A stretch of DNA of 7,713 nt from Candidatus Aenigmatarchaeota archaeon (lineage in GTDB: Archaea > Aenigmatarchaeota > Aenigmatarchaeia > QMZP01): contig DAOVFN010000028.1 in the NCBI GenBank assembly GCA_030672885.1, positions 1-7,713 on the forward strand, in the 5' to 3' direction. Positions 1-5,580 of the stretch are shown piece by piece (position 1 is the first letter of the stretch; the number at the start of each line of letters is the position of its first letter). The notes below the pieces were generated by a model that worked only from the letters and a program-made list of their open reading frames with translations, ran no database searches and was not told where the DNA came from. The position numbers and the translations under genes are program-made.

Positions 1-441
1 CTCCCAGAGGCTGTCAAAGCTGCGGGTGCCAGGGGCACGCTCATAAACCACTCCGAGAGGCGCCTTGACATGAAAGAGATAAGAGAGCGGATGGAGAGGG
101 CCCGCGAGAACAGGCTTACGACGGTGTGCTGCGCCCCGGGCCCGGCTGCCGTGGGCAGGATAGCCGCCATGAGACCGGACTACATAGCAATCGAGCCCCC
201 GGAACTTATAGGTACAGGTGTGTCGGTCTCCCAGGCCAAGCCCGGTGTGATAAGCAGGTCTGTGGAGCTTGCTTACGGTGCCAGCCCCAAGAACAGGGTG
301 CTGTGCGGAGCAGGCATATCAACAGGCGATGACGTTGCCAGGGCCCTGGAGCTCGGTGCCGTGGGCGTGCTGGTCGCTTCCTCTGTGGTCAAGTCGCCCA
401 ATCAAGAGCGTGCAATAAGGGAACTTCTCAGGGGGTTTTGA
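1..441 (+). CDS. tpiA: Triosephosphate isomerase, archaeal type (3' part; start lies off the window)
   Basis: This gene interconverts dihydroxyacetone phosphate and glyceraldehyde 3-phosphate in the cytoplasm, and so links the aldolase and GAPN steps encoded nearby. The frame is open from base 1 to the TGA at 439-441 and gives 146 residues. Archaeal TPIs are usually about 220-230 residues, so roughly the first third, including the catalytic lysine, is missing. Visible are the catalytic-His motif NHSERRL (His at visible residue 17), the catalytic-Glu motif AIEPPELIGTG (Glu at visible residue 65, bases 193-195), and the phosphate-binding loops GAGISTGDD and GVLVASSVVKS near the end. The compact EPPELIG form is the archaeal one. 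An internal ATG at base 70 lies after the catalytic His and cannot be the start. The stop overlaps the possible TTG start of the next gene, so the two are probably co-transcribed. Confidence 0.95.
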   Translation, partial: LPEAVKAAGARGTLINHSERRLDMKEIRERMERARENRLTTVCCAPGPAAVGRIAAMRPDYIAIEPPELIGTGVSVSQAKPGVISRSVELAYGASPKNRVLCGAGISTGDDVARALELGAVGVLVASSVVKSPNQERAIRELLRGF

Positions 442-446
442 TTAGC

Positions 447-941
447 ATGTACAGGGATTATCTCTGGTCGCCTGAAAGGATGAAATGGGTTACCGGAATG
501 GCCAGGCCATCGGGGTGCGTATTCTGCAAGATAGCCAGGAACGACCCCCGGGTCCCAAAAAAGGTTATATACAGAGATAATCTCGTCATGGTTATCATGA
601 ATATCTTCCCCTATAATGTGGGCCATGTTGAGGTCGTTCCCATTTCCCATGTCGAGTGGCCCGAGCAGCTCACTGATGAGGAATTCACCCATTTCTGCAG
701 CATGATTAAGAAGACCATAAACCTGCTCAGAAAGACACTCAGCCCCCCGGGATTCAATACCGGCATAAATCTGGGCAAGGTCTCTGGACAGTCCGTACCC
801 CATCTGCACTTCCATATTGTCCCGAGGTACGCAAGCGAGGCCGGCTTCATGGATGCCATTGCAGGAACCAAGGTCATGCCAGAAACCCTGGACCAGACCT
901 ACAAGAGGATTATGAAGCATGCAGACATGCTCAAGAAATAA
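447..941 (+). CDS. HIT-family nucleotide hydrolase/phosphorylase (Ap4A phosphorylase-like)
   Basis: This is a histidine-triad protein of 164 residues, a family that acts on nucleoside phosphate bonds such as those in diadenosine polyphosphates. It has the active-site triad HLHFHIVPRY (His119, His121, His123 counted from the ATG at 447). It also has an N-terminal CxxC (Cys24, Cys27) which, with His68 and one more His, may bind zinc, and the NVGHVEVVPISHV segment of the fold. The N-terminus (YLWSPERMKW) and the GxNxGxxxGQSVPHLH stretch resemble the actinobacterial/archaeal Ap4A phosphorylase branch rather than plain Hint proteins. A TTG at 438 overlapping the tpi stop would add three residues. 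ATG 447 is preferred because a G-rich run at 431-435 is better spaced for it. The gene probably shares a transcript with tpi. The true substrate cannot be read from the sequence. Confidence 0.9.
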   Translation: MYRDYLWSPERMKWVTGMARPSGCVFCKIARNDPRVPKKVIYRDNLVMVIMNIFPYNVGHVEVVPISHVEWPEQLTDEEFTHFCSMIKKTINLLRKTLSPPGFNTGINLGKVSGQSVPHLHFHIVPRYASEAGFMDAIAGTKVMPETLDQTYKRIMKHADMLKK

Positions 942-942
942 A

Positions 943-958
943 TTTATATCTATATAAT
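943..958 (+). promoter_or_regulatory. Archaeal TATA-like promoter of the small-ORF/protease block
   Basis: Directly after the HIT stop codon there is an AT-rich stretch with two overlapping TATA-like boxes, TTTATATC (943-950) and TATATAAT (951-958). Archaeal transcription usually starts about 25 nt past the box. The first box would therefore start transcription near 973, leaving a short leader with a GTGAT Shine-Dalgarno-like element (972-976). The second would give a leaderless message starting at the ATG at 980. This suggests the three following genes have their own promoter and are not simply read through from tpi-HIT. It is called by eye only. Confidence 0.5.
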
Positions 959-979
959 TATAGATTGTTAAGTGATTTA

Positions 980-1171
980 ATGGAATATAAAGAAATTTCC
1001 AGGAAGTTTGCTGAGATATATTCGAATTTACCTCTGAAAACAAGAAGAGAAATAGTCGTTGTTGTAAATGAACAACCAATAAGCTGGGAGATAGCGCATA
1101 AAGAAATTGAAAATGACACTGATATGGGCAGAGAAATTTTAAATAAAATACATGAATTGAAGATTTTGTGA
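980..1171 (+). CDS. Small unrecognised protein, first gene of the caspase-like module
   Basis: This encodes 63 residues, with no signal peptide or membrane segment. A short hydrophobic strand (REIVVVVNEQ, about residues 28-37) is followed by a helix-rich charged C-terminus with WEIAHKEIEN and DMGREILNKI. I do not recognise a named family. ATG 980 is chosen over an upstream TTG at 965 because GTGAT at 972-976 matches the archaeal anti-Shine-Dalgarno and sits just before it. The TGA at 1169-1171 overlaps the next gene's signals, which suggests translational coupling. The C-terminal half resembles that of the next ORF (DMGREI against EMGRKI), so both may be variants of one small domain. A role as partner, regulator or substrate of the downstream protease is inferred from position alone. 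Confidence 0.7.
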   Translation: MEYKEISRKFAEIYSNLPLKTRREIVVVVNEQPISWEIAHKEIENDTDMGREILNKIHELKIL

Positions 1172-1176
1172 TTACC

Positions 1177-1377
1177 ATGGTAACAAAAGATGAGGTTGAA
1201 CTTGTAGTTGCTCGTCTCAGAACAATGCCTGATAATGCCCTAATTTCAGCTGGTTTTGGCGGCGGCGTTATGAATAGGGAACAATTAATAGAACGTGTTA
1301 AAAATGCGAATAATGATGAGATGGGAAGAAAGATTGTTGAAGCACATCTTAATTACCTAAGGTCTGTGGGGAGGTAA
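1177..1377 (+). CDS. Small unrecognised protein, second gene of the caspase-like module
   Basis: This encodes 66 residues, soluble and without transmembrane segments. The layout is an N-terminal helix (TKDEVELVVARLRTMP), a small-residue turn (SAGFGGGVMN), then a charged helix with EQLIERVKN and the EMGRKIVEAH motif. The motif aligns with DMGREILNKI of the preceding ORF. ATG 1177 is preferred over GTG 1168 because GTGAT (1168-1172), which straddles the previous stop, makes a good ribosome-binding site four bases upstream. Its own stop, TAA at 1375-1377, overlaps the GGAGGT that precedes the protease, so the pair is probably translated in a coupled way. I do not recognise a named family. An adaptor or regulator of the protease is a reasonable guess from the arrangement, not from motifs. 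Confidence 0.7.
   Translation: MVTKDEVELVVARLRTMPDNALISAGFGGGVMNREQLIERVKNANNDEMGRKIVEAHLNYLRSVGR
1368..1375 (+). promoter_or_regulatory. Strong ribosome-binding site ahead of a non-canonical start
   Basis: GGGGAGGT at 1368-1375 is the best Shine-Dalgarno match in the AT-rich block. Six bases separate it from an ATT codon at 1382. No ATG, GTG or TTG occurs in the protease frame between the in-frame stop TAA at 1358-1360 and a TTG at 1553. The site therefore decides the start call for the protease. Confidence 0.6.
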
Positions 1378-1381
1378 TTTT

Positions 1382-2017
1382 ATTCTTATAACATTACCCG
1401 ATTTTGATTTAACAACTATTTATCTTAGTGCTTGGAATAAGGAAGTAATTTGTATTGCAGAGAAAAACAGGATAAAGCCAATCATAGCTGATAAGGGAAA
1501 AGCCAACAAATCTTATATAACAAGTGCAATACAAACAAAAAATCCAAAACTTTTGTTTTTTAACGGGCACGGTACTGATGATATTATTGGCGGTCAACAT
1601 AACGAATCTTTAATAACACTGGGTGTCAATGAACACCTGCTTGACTCAAAGATTGTACATTCATTTAGTTGTAGTTCTGCAAAGAACCTTGGCTGCATGT
1701 GTAAAGCAAAATCTTTTATTGGCTATAATAATATTTTCTGGTTGTATATGGACAGCAATAAAACAACCACTCCTCTTAAAGATATGAAGGCCAGACCAAT
1801 TCTTGAATCTGCTCTCGAAGCACCAAAACAGCTAGCAAAAAGAAAAATCGCTGGTAAAGCATTTGATGAATCGCAAAAAATATATCAAAAGCATATAGAT
1901 GAATTAACATTGAGCAGTTCAAAGCACACCGCAGAAGAACTTCAAGTAATCTTGCCACTCTTATATTGGAATAAGAAATGTCAAACGTTGATTGGCAATC
2001 CAAAAGCAAGAATATAA
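1382..2017 (+). CDS. Caspase-like (clan CD/CHAT-type) cysteine protease, apparent ATT start
   Basis: About 211 residues are predicted to form a caspase-haemoglobinase fold, the clan CD group that includes caspases, gingipains and CHAT proteases. A first strand (ILITLPDFD, residues 1-9) leads through a helix to KLLFFNGHG, with the putative catalytic His63. Then come a conserved-looking HNESL loop and IVHSFSCSSAKNLG, with the putative catalytic Cys97. KSFIGY (110-115) and a C-terminal LLYWNK segment (193-198) match the general pattern I associate with small archaeal caspase-like proteins. No membrane segment or fused sensor domain is seen, so activation would need partners, perhaps the two small proteins upstream. 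The first standard start codon, TTG 1553, would fall at residue 58 and remove the first strands, so translation probably begins at ATT 1382 behind GGAGGT. Alternatively the start codon is mutated or miscalled. Fold and dyad are fairly secure; function is unknown. Confidence 0.75.
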   Translation: MLITLPDFDLTTIYLSAWNKEVICIAEKNRIKPIIADKGKANKSYITSAIQTKNPKLLFFNGHGTDDIIGGQHNESLITLGVNEHLLDSKIVHSFSCSSAKNLGCMCKAKSFIGYNNIFWLYMDSNKTTTPLKDMKARPILESALEAPKQLAKRKIAGKAFDESQKIYQKHIDELTLSSSKHTAEELQVILPLLYWNKKCQTLIGNPKARI

Positions 2018-2018
2018 A

Positions 2019-4313
2019 CTATCCTTTTAGCTTCTTTTCTACCTTGTTTACCAGCAGTATGGTCTTCAGGGCCATGTCAGGCTCCACTGAGATTGAATCT
2101 ATGCCCTGCTTCACCAGGAACTCCGTAAAATCCGGATAATTCGAGGGAGCCTCCCCGCATATCCCCACTGGCCTGCGGGGCTTGTTCCTGTGCGCCTTCT
2201 TGATGAGCGTGCTTATGGACTTCTTCACCGCATCATTCCTCTCGTCAAACAGGTACTGCAGCCTTTGGGAGTTCCTGTCCAGGCCGAGCGTGAGCTGGGT
2301 GAGGTCGTTGCTCCCTATACTGAACCCATCGAATATCCCGGCGTACTCATCCGCGAGTATGATGTTGCTGGGTATCTCTGCCATCACATAGAACTTCCAG
2401 CCGGCCTTTCTGGTGAGCCCGAACTTTGCGAGCATCTTGAGTACTTCCCTGCCCTCATCAGGCGTCCTGCAGAAAGGAACCATTATTATGATGTTATCGA
2501 GGCCCATCTCCTCCCTGACCATCTTGAGGGCCCGGCACTCGAGCTCGAATGCGAGATAGAATACCTTGTCAGTGTACCTGGAGGCTCCCCTCCATCCTAT
2601 CATGGGATTTGCCTCTTTCGGTTCGAACTCCCTGCCTCCTCTGAGGTTTGCATACTCGTCTGACTTGAAGTCCGAGAGCCTCACTATCGCAGGCCTCGGA
2701 TAGAACGCAGCTGCTATCTTTCCTATTCCCTGGGACAGGGCGTTTATGTACTTCTCTCCCTGACCTGTGTTCAGAAGGTACAGCGGGTGCTCGCCGACGT
2801 AGCTGGATATTATGAATTCCTCCCTTGCGAGCCCCACCCCGTCCACTGGTAGCTTTGCAAGACTGAATGCCTTGCTGGGCTCGCCTATGTTAATCATCAC
2901 CTTGGTTCTTGTCCTGGGAATCCTGCTCACATCCTTCTCCAGAACCTCAAACTTTATGAACCCCCTGAATATCCTGCCCTCCCCCGTCGAGCAGTCCACC
3001 GTGACCTCCTGGCCGTTCCTCAGGATATCTGTTGCCTTCATGGTCCCTATTATGCAGGGAACCCCAAGTTCCCTAGACACAATCGCGGCATGACTGGTTG
3101 TGCCCCCCTTGTTTGTCACTATGGCAGAGGCCATCTTCATGATGGGTTCCCAGTCAGGGTCTGTCATGTCAGTGACCAGGACCTCCCCGACCTTGAACCT
3201 GTCAATCTGCCTGGCGCTCCTGAGCACGTTCACCCTGCCGATGCCTATCTTTCTCCCCACAGCAGTGCCTGTAAGCAGAACATTTCCTTCCTCCCTGAGG
3301 ACGTACTCCCTTATCACGTTCTTCTTTTTCATGGAGTGGACGGTCTCAGGTCTGGCCTGGACTATGTACATCTTTCCTGTCTCCCCATCCAGCACCCACT
3401 CAATGTCCATATGGGACCTGTAGTGCTTCTCTATCATGATGGCGTATCTCGCGAGCTCCACTGCCTGTTCGTCAGTGAGGCAGAACTTGGCCTGGTCATC
3501 CGGGCTCACGTCCTTCTCTATGTTGCCCCGGCCTCCTCGGACCAGCTTTATCCTCTTGTTCCCCAGCACCCTCTCCAGTATTCTCATCGTGGGCTTGAAT
3601 ACCATGAATTCATCCGGAATGACCTTGCCCTTCACAATATATTCGCCCAGTCCATATGAGCCATTTATGACCACAACATTGTCAAAACCAGAGTCAGGGT
3701 CTATGGTGAATATCACCCCTGCGGCCCCTATATCACTCCTTCCCATCTTCTGCACACCTACAGAGAGGCTGACCTTGAGGTGGTCGAATCCCTTGTCCAC
3801 CCTGTAGGATATCGCCCTGTTAGTGAACAGCGACGCAATGCATAGCTTGACCTTGTTTATCAGGTCCTTCTCTCCTTCCACATTGAGATAGGTGTCCTGC
3901 TGCCCAGCAAAGCTTGCGCCGGGAAGGTCCTCGGCCGTGGCAGACGACCTCACTGCTACATACGGGTTCGCTACCCCCAGTCTCGTGCCGAGTCTCTTGT
4001 AGCCCCTCTTTATCTCTTTCTCTATCTCCGGCGGAATCCTGGCAGCTCCAATCTTCCTTCTTATGGCCTTGCCTCTCCTGGCCAGGTCCTTCAGGTTATG
4101 CGTATCGAGCTCCTTCAGGTTCTTCCTTATGAACTCCCTGAGCCCGGTCTGGTCCAGAAACAGATTATACACATTCGCTGTTATTGCAAACCCCGGAAGC
4201 GTGGGCACTCCGGCCTTTCTGGAGAGCTCTCCGAGGCTGGCACATTTACCGCCAACAGTACCGACATCGTTCTTGTCTATCTCCTCGAACCACATCACGA
4301 ATTTGTCCTTCAT
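2019..4313 (-). CDS. ppsA: Phosphoenolpyruvate synthase (pyruvate, water dikinase)
   Basis: This enzyme converts pyruvate, ATP and water to PEP, AMP and phosphate, the entry step of gluconeogenesis. The protein has 764 residues, close to the usual 750-820. The N-terminal ATP-grasp/pyruvate-binding domain (about 1-330) starts with VGGKCASLGEL and holds the PYVAVRSSATAEDLP nucleotide-binding motif (about 117-131). The swivelling phosphohistidine domain follows (about 345-455) with GGTTSHAAIVSRELG, where His408 is the phosphocarrier. The C-terminal PEP/pyruvate TIM-barrel (about 470-760) has SIGSNDLTQL and GICGEAPS with active-site Cys719. ATG 4313 begins the conserved MWFEEIDKNDVGTVGGK region and needs no extension. 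It lies downstream of the aldolase/phosphatase gene on the same strand with a 66-base gap that contains its own TATA-like box inside a palindrome. Its stop is one base from the convergent protease stop. Confidence 0.97.
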   Translation of the reverse strand: MKDKFVMWFEEIDKNDVGTVGGKCASLGELSRKAGVPTLPGFAITANVYNLFLDQTGLREFIRKNLKELDTHNLKDLARRGKAIRRKIGAARIPPEIEKEIKRGYKRLGTRLGVANPYVAVRSSATAEDLPGASFAGQQDTYLNVEGEKDLINKVKLCIASLFTNRAISYRVDKGFDHLKVSLSVGVQKMGRSDIGAAGVIFTIDPDSGFDNVVVINGSYGLGEYIVKGKVIPDEFMVFKPTMRILERVLGNKRIKLVRGGRGNIEKDVSPDDQAKFCLTDEQAVELARYAIMIEKHYRSHMDIEWVLDGETGKMYIVQARPETVHSMKKKNVIREYVLREEGNVLLTGTAVGRKIGIGRVNVLRSARQIDRFKVGEVLVTDMTDPDWEPIMKMASAIVTNKGGTTSHAAIVSRELGVPCIIGTMKATDILRNGQEVTVDCSTGEGRIFRGFIKFEVLEKDVSRIPRTRTKVMINIGEPSKAFSLAKLPVDGVGLAREEFIISSYVGEHPLYLLNTGQGEKYINALSQGIGKIAAAFYPRPAIVRLSDFKSDEYANLRGGREFEPKEANPMIGWRGASRYTDKVFYLAFELECRALKMVREEMGLDNIIIMVPFCRTPDEGREVLKMLAKFGLTRKAGWKFYVMAEIPSNIILADEYAGIFDGFSIGSNDLTQLTLGLDRNSQRLQYLFDERNDAVKKSISTLIKKAHRNKPRRPVGICGEAPSNYPDFTEFLVKQGIDSISVEPDMALKTILLVNKVEKKLKG

Positions 4314-4334
4314 GAGATTCTCTTAATATTTGCA

Positions 4335-4362
4335 CTGCCGGGTAATAAAAGTTATCCGGCAG
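4335..4362. promoter_or_regulatory. ppsA: Palindrome enclosing the ppsA TATA-like box: candidate operator
   Basis: The left arm 4335-4345 (CTGCCGGGTAA) and right arm 4352-4362 (TTATCCGGCAG) form an 11-bp inverted repeat with one mismatch, which is a G-U pair if read as + strand RNA, around a six-base centre. On the ppsA strand the centre reads as a TATA-like element (TTTTATTA, 4350-4343) about 30-37 nt before the ATG. That would put the transcript start near 4320 with a leader of only about seven bases. A protein bound to the arms would compete with TBP/TFB. It could instead be a terminator hairpin for the upstream gene, but no clear T-run follows on that strand, so an operator is favoured. 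Confidence 0.5.
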
Positions 4363-4379
4363 GCTGCCTAGAAACAGCG

Positions 4380-5489
4380 TCAATTCCTTACCTTGAACCT
4401 CTTGTCCAGTCGCTTGAGTATCTCGACTATCCCCCCATACTCGAGTTCGCTGTATGGGAGCATGGCCGCGCCTGAGAATCCCTGCCTTCTGATTTCAGTG
4501 GCCTTTCTTGACACCTCGTTCCTCACGTAGTCCCAATATGCATGGTCGAATGCATCCACTGGTTCTGTGAGCTTGCCATTGTGTACGCAGAACGCAGCGC
4601 ATGTCACAACAGGAGGTCCGTCAAAATATGATATCGTGGAATTGAGCTTCACGGGCATGAGCGGACCCACATGAGAGCCTCTCATGAAGCCTGCCACGAA
4701 GTGCCCTATATTGTACGGCGAGAGTATCTCCCCTGTCGCAGGGAAGCTCTTCTGGGTCCTCACAAGCATGACAGGGTCGTCCTTTCCTGTGTACTTGCCT
4801 GCGATGTTGTGCAGCCTGGTGGTGCTCACCACAGCGGCTTGCCCGTTATCCGATCTCGCAAAGACCGACTCCACCACGAACCTCTCGTTGTCCCTTAACA
4901 GGGCGGCCAGGTCATACATCTCCTCAGGGGTGTTGAGCGATATCACCCTGTCCCCTTTGACGTGGCTGACATCCATCACGTTGAACGTGAATCCCTTGCT
5001 CATCTTTGGAGAGAGCAGCAGCCCTGCGCAGTGCATGGGATCAGAGAAGCTTAGGAAGAGCGGAAGATTGTATGCGCCCGGGTCCGTCTTGTCTGCTGCA
5101 AAGAACAGGAATGGCTCGTTCGGCCTCTCATTTATCTCCATCTCGCATACGGCCGGCCCCATACCCTTCACATTGCCTGAGAACGAGGTCTTCAGGAGGT
5201 CCTGTCCTGCGCCATAGAGACCCTGCTCCTTGGCGACTGCCGTCCCCTCTATGAACGCGTCCCAGGCAAGCTTGTGGATGTCCTTGTTCGCCTTGCCGTG
5301 CGTGTGTGTCATGAGTATGGCTATGTCATCCCCAGTGGAGCTCACATAGAAGTCCTTGAATAGGTCTATCCCGTTTTCCCTGATATGCTCCCTGACGGTT
5401 TCAATCAGCTTGCTACTGGGCTTGATATGGCCGCCTATTGATCCTATGTCGGCCTTGATTACAGAAAGGGTTATCTTGTTTCCTGCCAT
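4380..5489 (-). CDS. fbp: Bifunctional fructose-1,6-bisphosphate aldolase/phosphatase (FBPase class V)
   Basis: One protein condenses DHAP with glyceraldehyde 3-phosphate and then dephosphorylates the fructose 1,6-bisphosphate, pulling carbon irreversibly towards hexose phosphate. It has 369 residues, the normal family length. Metal and phosphate ligands are visible in IKADIGSIGGH (Asp14, His21), STGDDIAILMTHTHG (Asp54, Asp55) and ADKTDPGAYNLP (Asp133, Asp136). GKYTGKDDP carries Tyr233 and Lys236. Their spacing and near-identical position match the Tyr229/Lys232 Schiff-base pair described for the archaeal enzyme. HFVAGFMRGSHVGPLMP follows, and the C-terminus shows YGGIVEILKRLDKRF. Start at ATG 5489: no Shine-Dalgarno precedes it and a TATA box lies at 5509-5518, so the mRNA is probably leaderless. 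It is transcribed divergently from gapN and in line with ppsA. Confidence 0.97.
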   Translation of the reverse strand: MAGNKITLSVIKADIGSIGGHIKPSSKLIETVREHIRENGIDLFKDFYVSSTGDDIAILMTHTHGKANKDIHKLAWDAFIEGTAVAKEQGLYGAGQDLLKTSFSGNVKGMGPAVCEMEINERPNEPFLFFAADKTDPGAYNLPLFLSFSDPMHCAGLLLSPKMSKGFTFNVMDVSHVKGDRVISLNTPEEMYDLAALLRDNERFVVESVFARSDNGQAAVVSTTRLHNIAGKYTGKDDPVMLVRTQKSFPATGEILSPYNIGHFVAGFMRGSHVGPLMPVKLNSTISYFDGPPVVTCAAFCVHNGKLTEPVDAFDHAYWDYVRNEVSRKATEIRRQGFSGAAMLPYSELEYGGIVEILKRLDKRFKVRN

Positions 5490-5580
5490 GATTATAATTC
5501 CCTAGGAACTATATATATCTTCGAGAGATACCTGTGGACCAAGCTTATAATGCAGCCCGGATAATATATAAGTGAGTATC
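5490..5580. promoter_or_regulatory. Divergent promoter region between fbp and gapN
   Basis: These 91 bases serve two opposed metabolic genes. For fbp (-) the TATA-like run at 5509-5518 is centred about 25 nt before the ATG, which fits leaderless transcription. An inverted repeat TATCT-N5-AGATA (5516-5530) touches its upstream edge. For gapN (+) there are two candidate boxes, CTTATAAT (5544-5551, fitting a start near 5574) and TATATAAG (5565-5572, too close to ATG 5581 unless an internal start is used). CCGGATAA at 5557-5564 also occurs, on the ppsA coding strand, just upstream of the ppsA TATA-like box. All boxes are called by eye. Confidence 0.6.

Larger units (their letters stand above)
942..2018. 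other. AT-rich three-gene island, probably acquired horizontally
   Basis: Base composition changes sharply at both edges of this block. Sampled 60-base lines have 19 of 60 (1021-1080) and 15 of 60 (1501-1560) G+C, against 34 of 60 at 5941-6000 in gapN. Codon use changes too: arginine is often AGA and A/T-ending codons dominate, while the neighbours favour AGG and C/G endings. The block holds two small ORFs and a caspase-like protease, tightly packed in one direction, between housekeeping carbon-metabolism genes. No integrase, transposase, tRNA or obvious flanking direct repeat is visible, so the mode of entry is unknown. Relaxed selection could also contribute to the AT bias. Confidence 0.6.

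Noticed and set aside
402..1178. Long minus-strand open frame (258 codons) opposite the HIT gene and the first small ORF
   Set aside because: It covers a clear HIT-family gene in another frame, crosses the sharp change in base composition, and its translation shows no recognisable motif.
1553..2017. Protease starting at TTG 1553 (154 residues)
   Set aside because: This start would delete the first strands of the fold and begin two residues before the NGHG motif. The open frame and family-like sequence continue upstream to about 1382.
942..2018. Insertion sequence, integron or CRISPR origin for the AT-rich block
   Set aside because: No transposase, integrase, terminal inverted repeats, tRNA fragment or regularly spaced repeats are visible at or within its edges.
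2190..3659. Several plus-strand open frames opposite ppsA
   Set aside because: They are shadows of the well-supported PEP synthase and lack motifs or plausible ribosome-binding sites.
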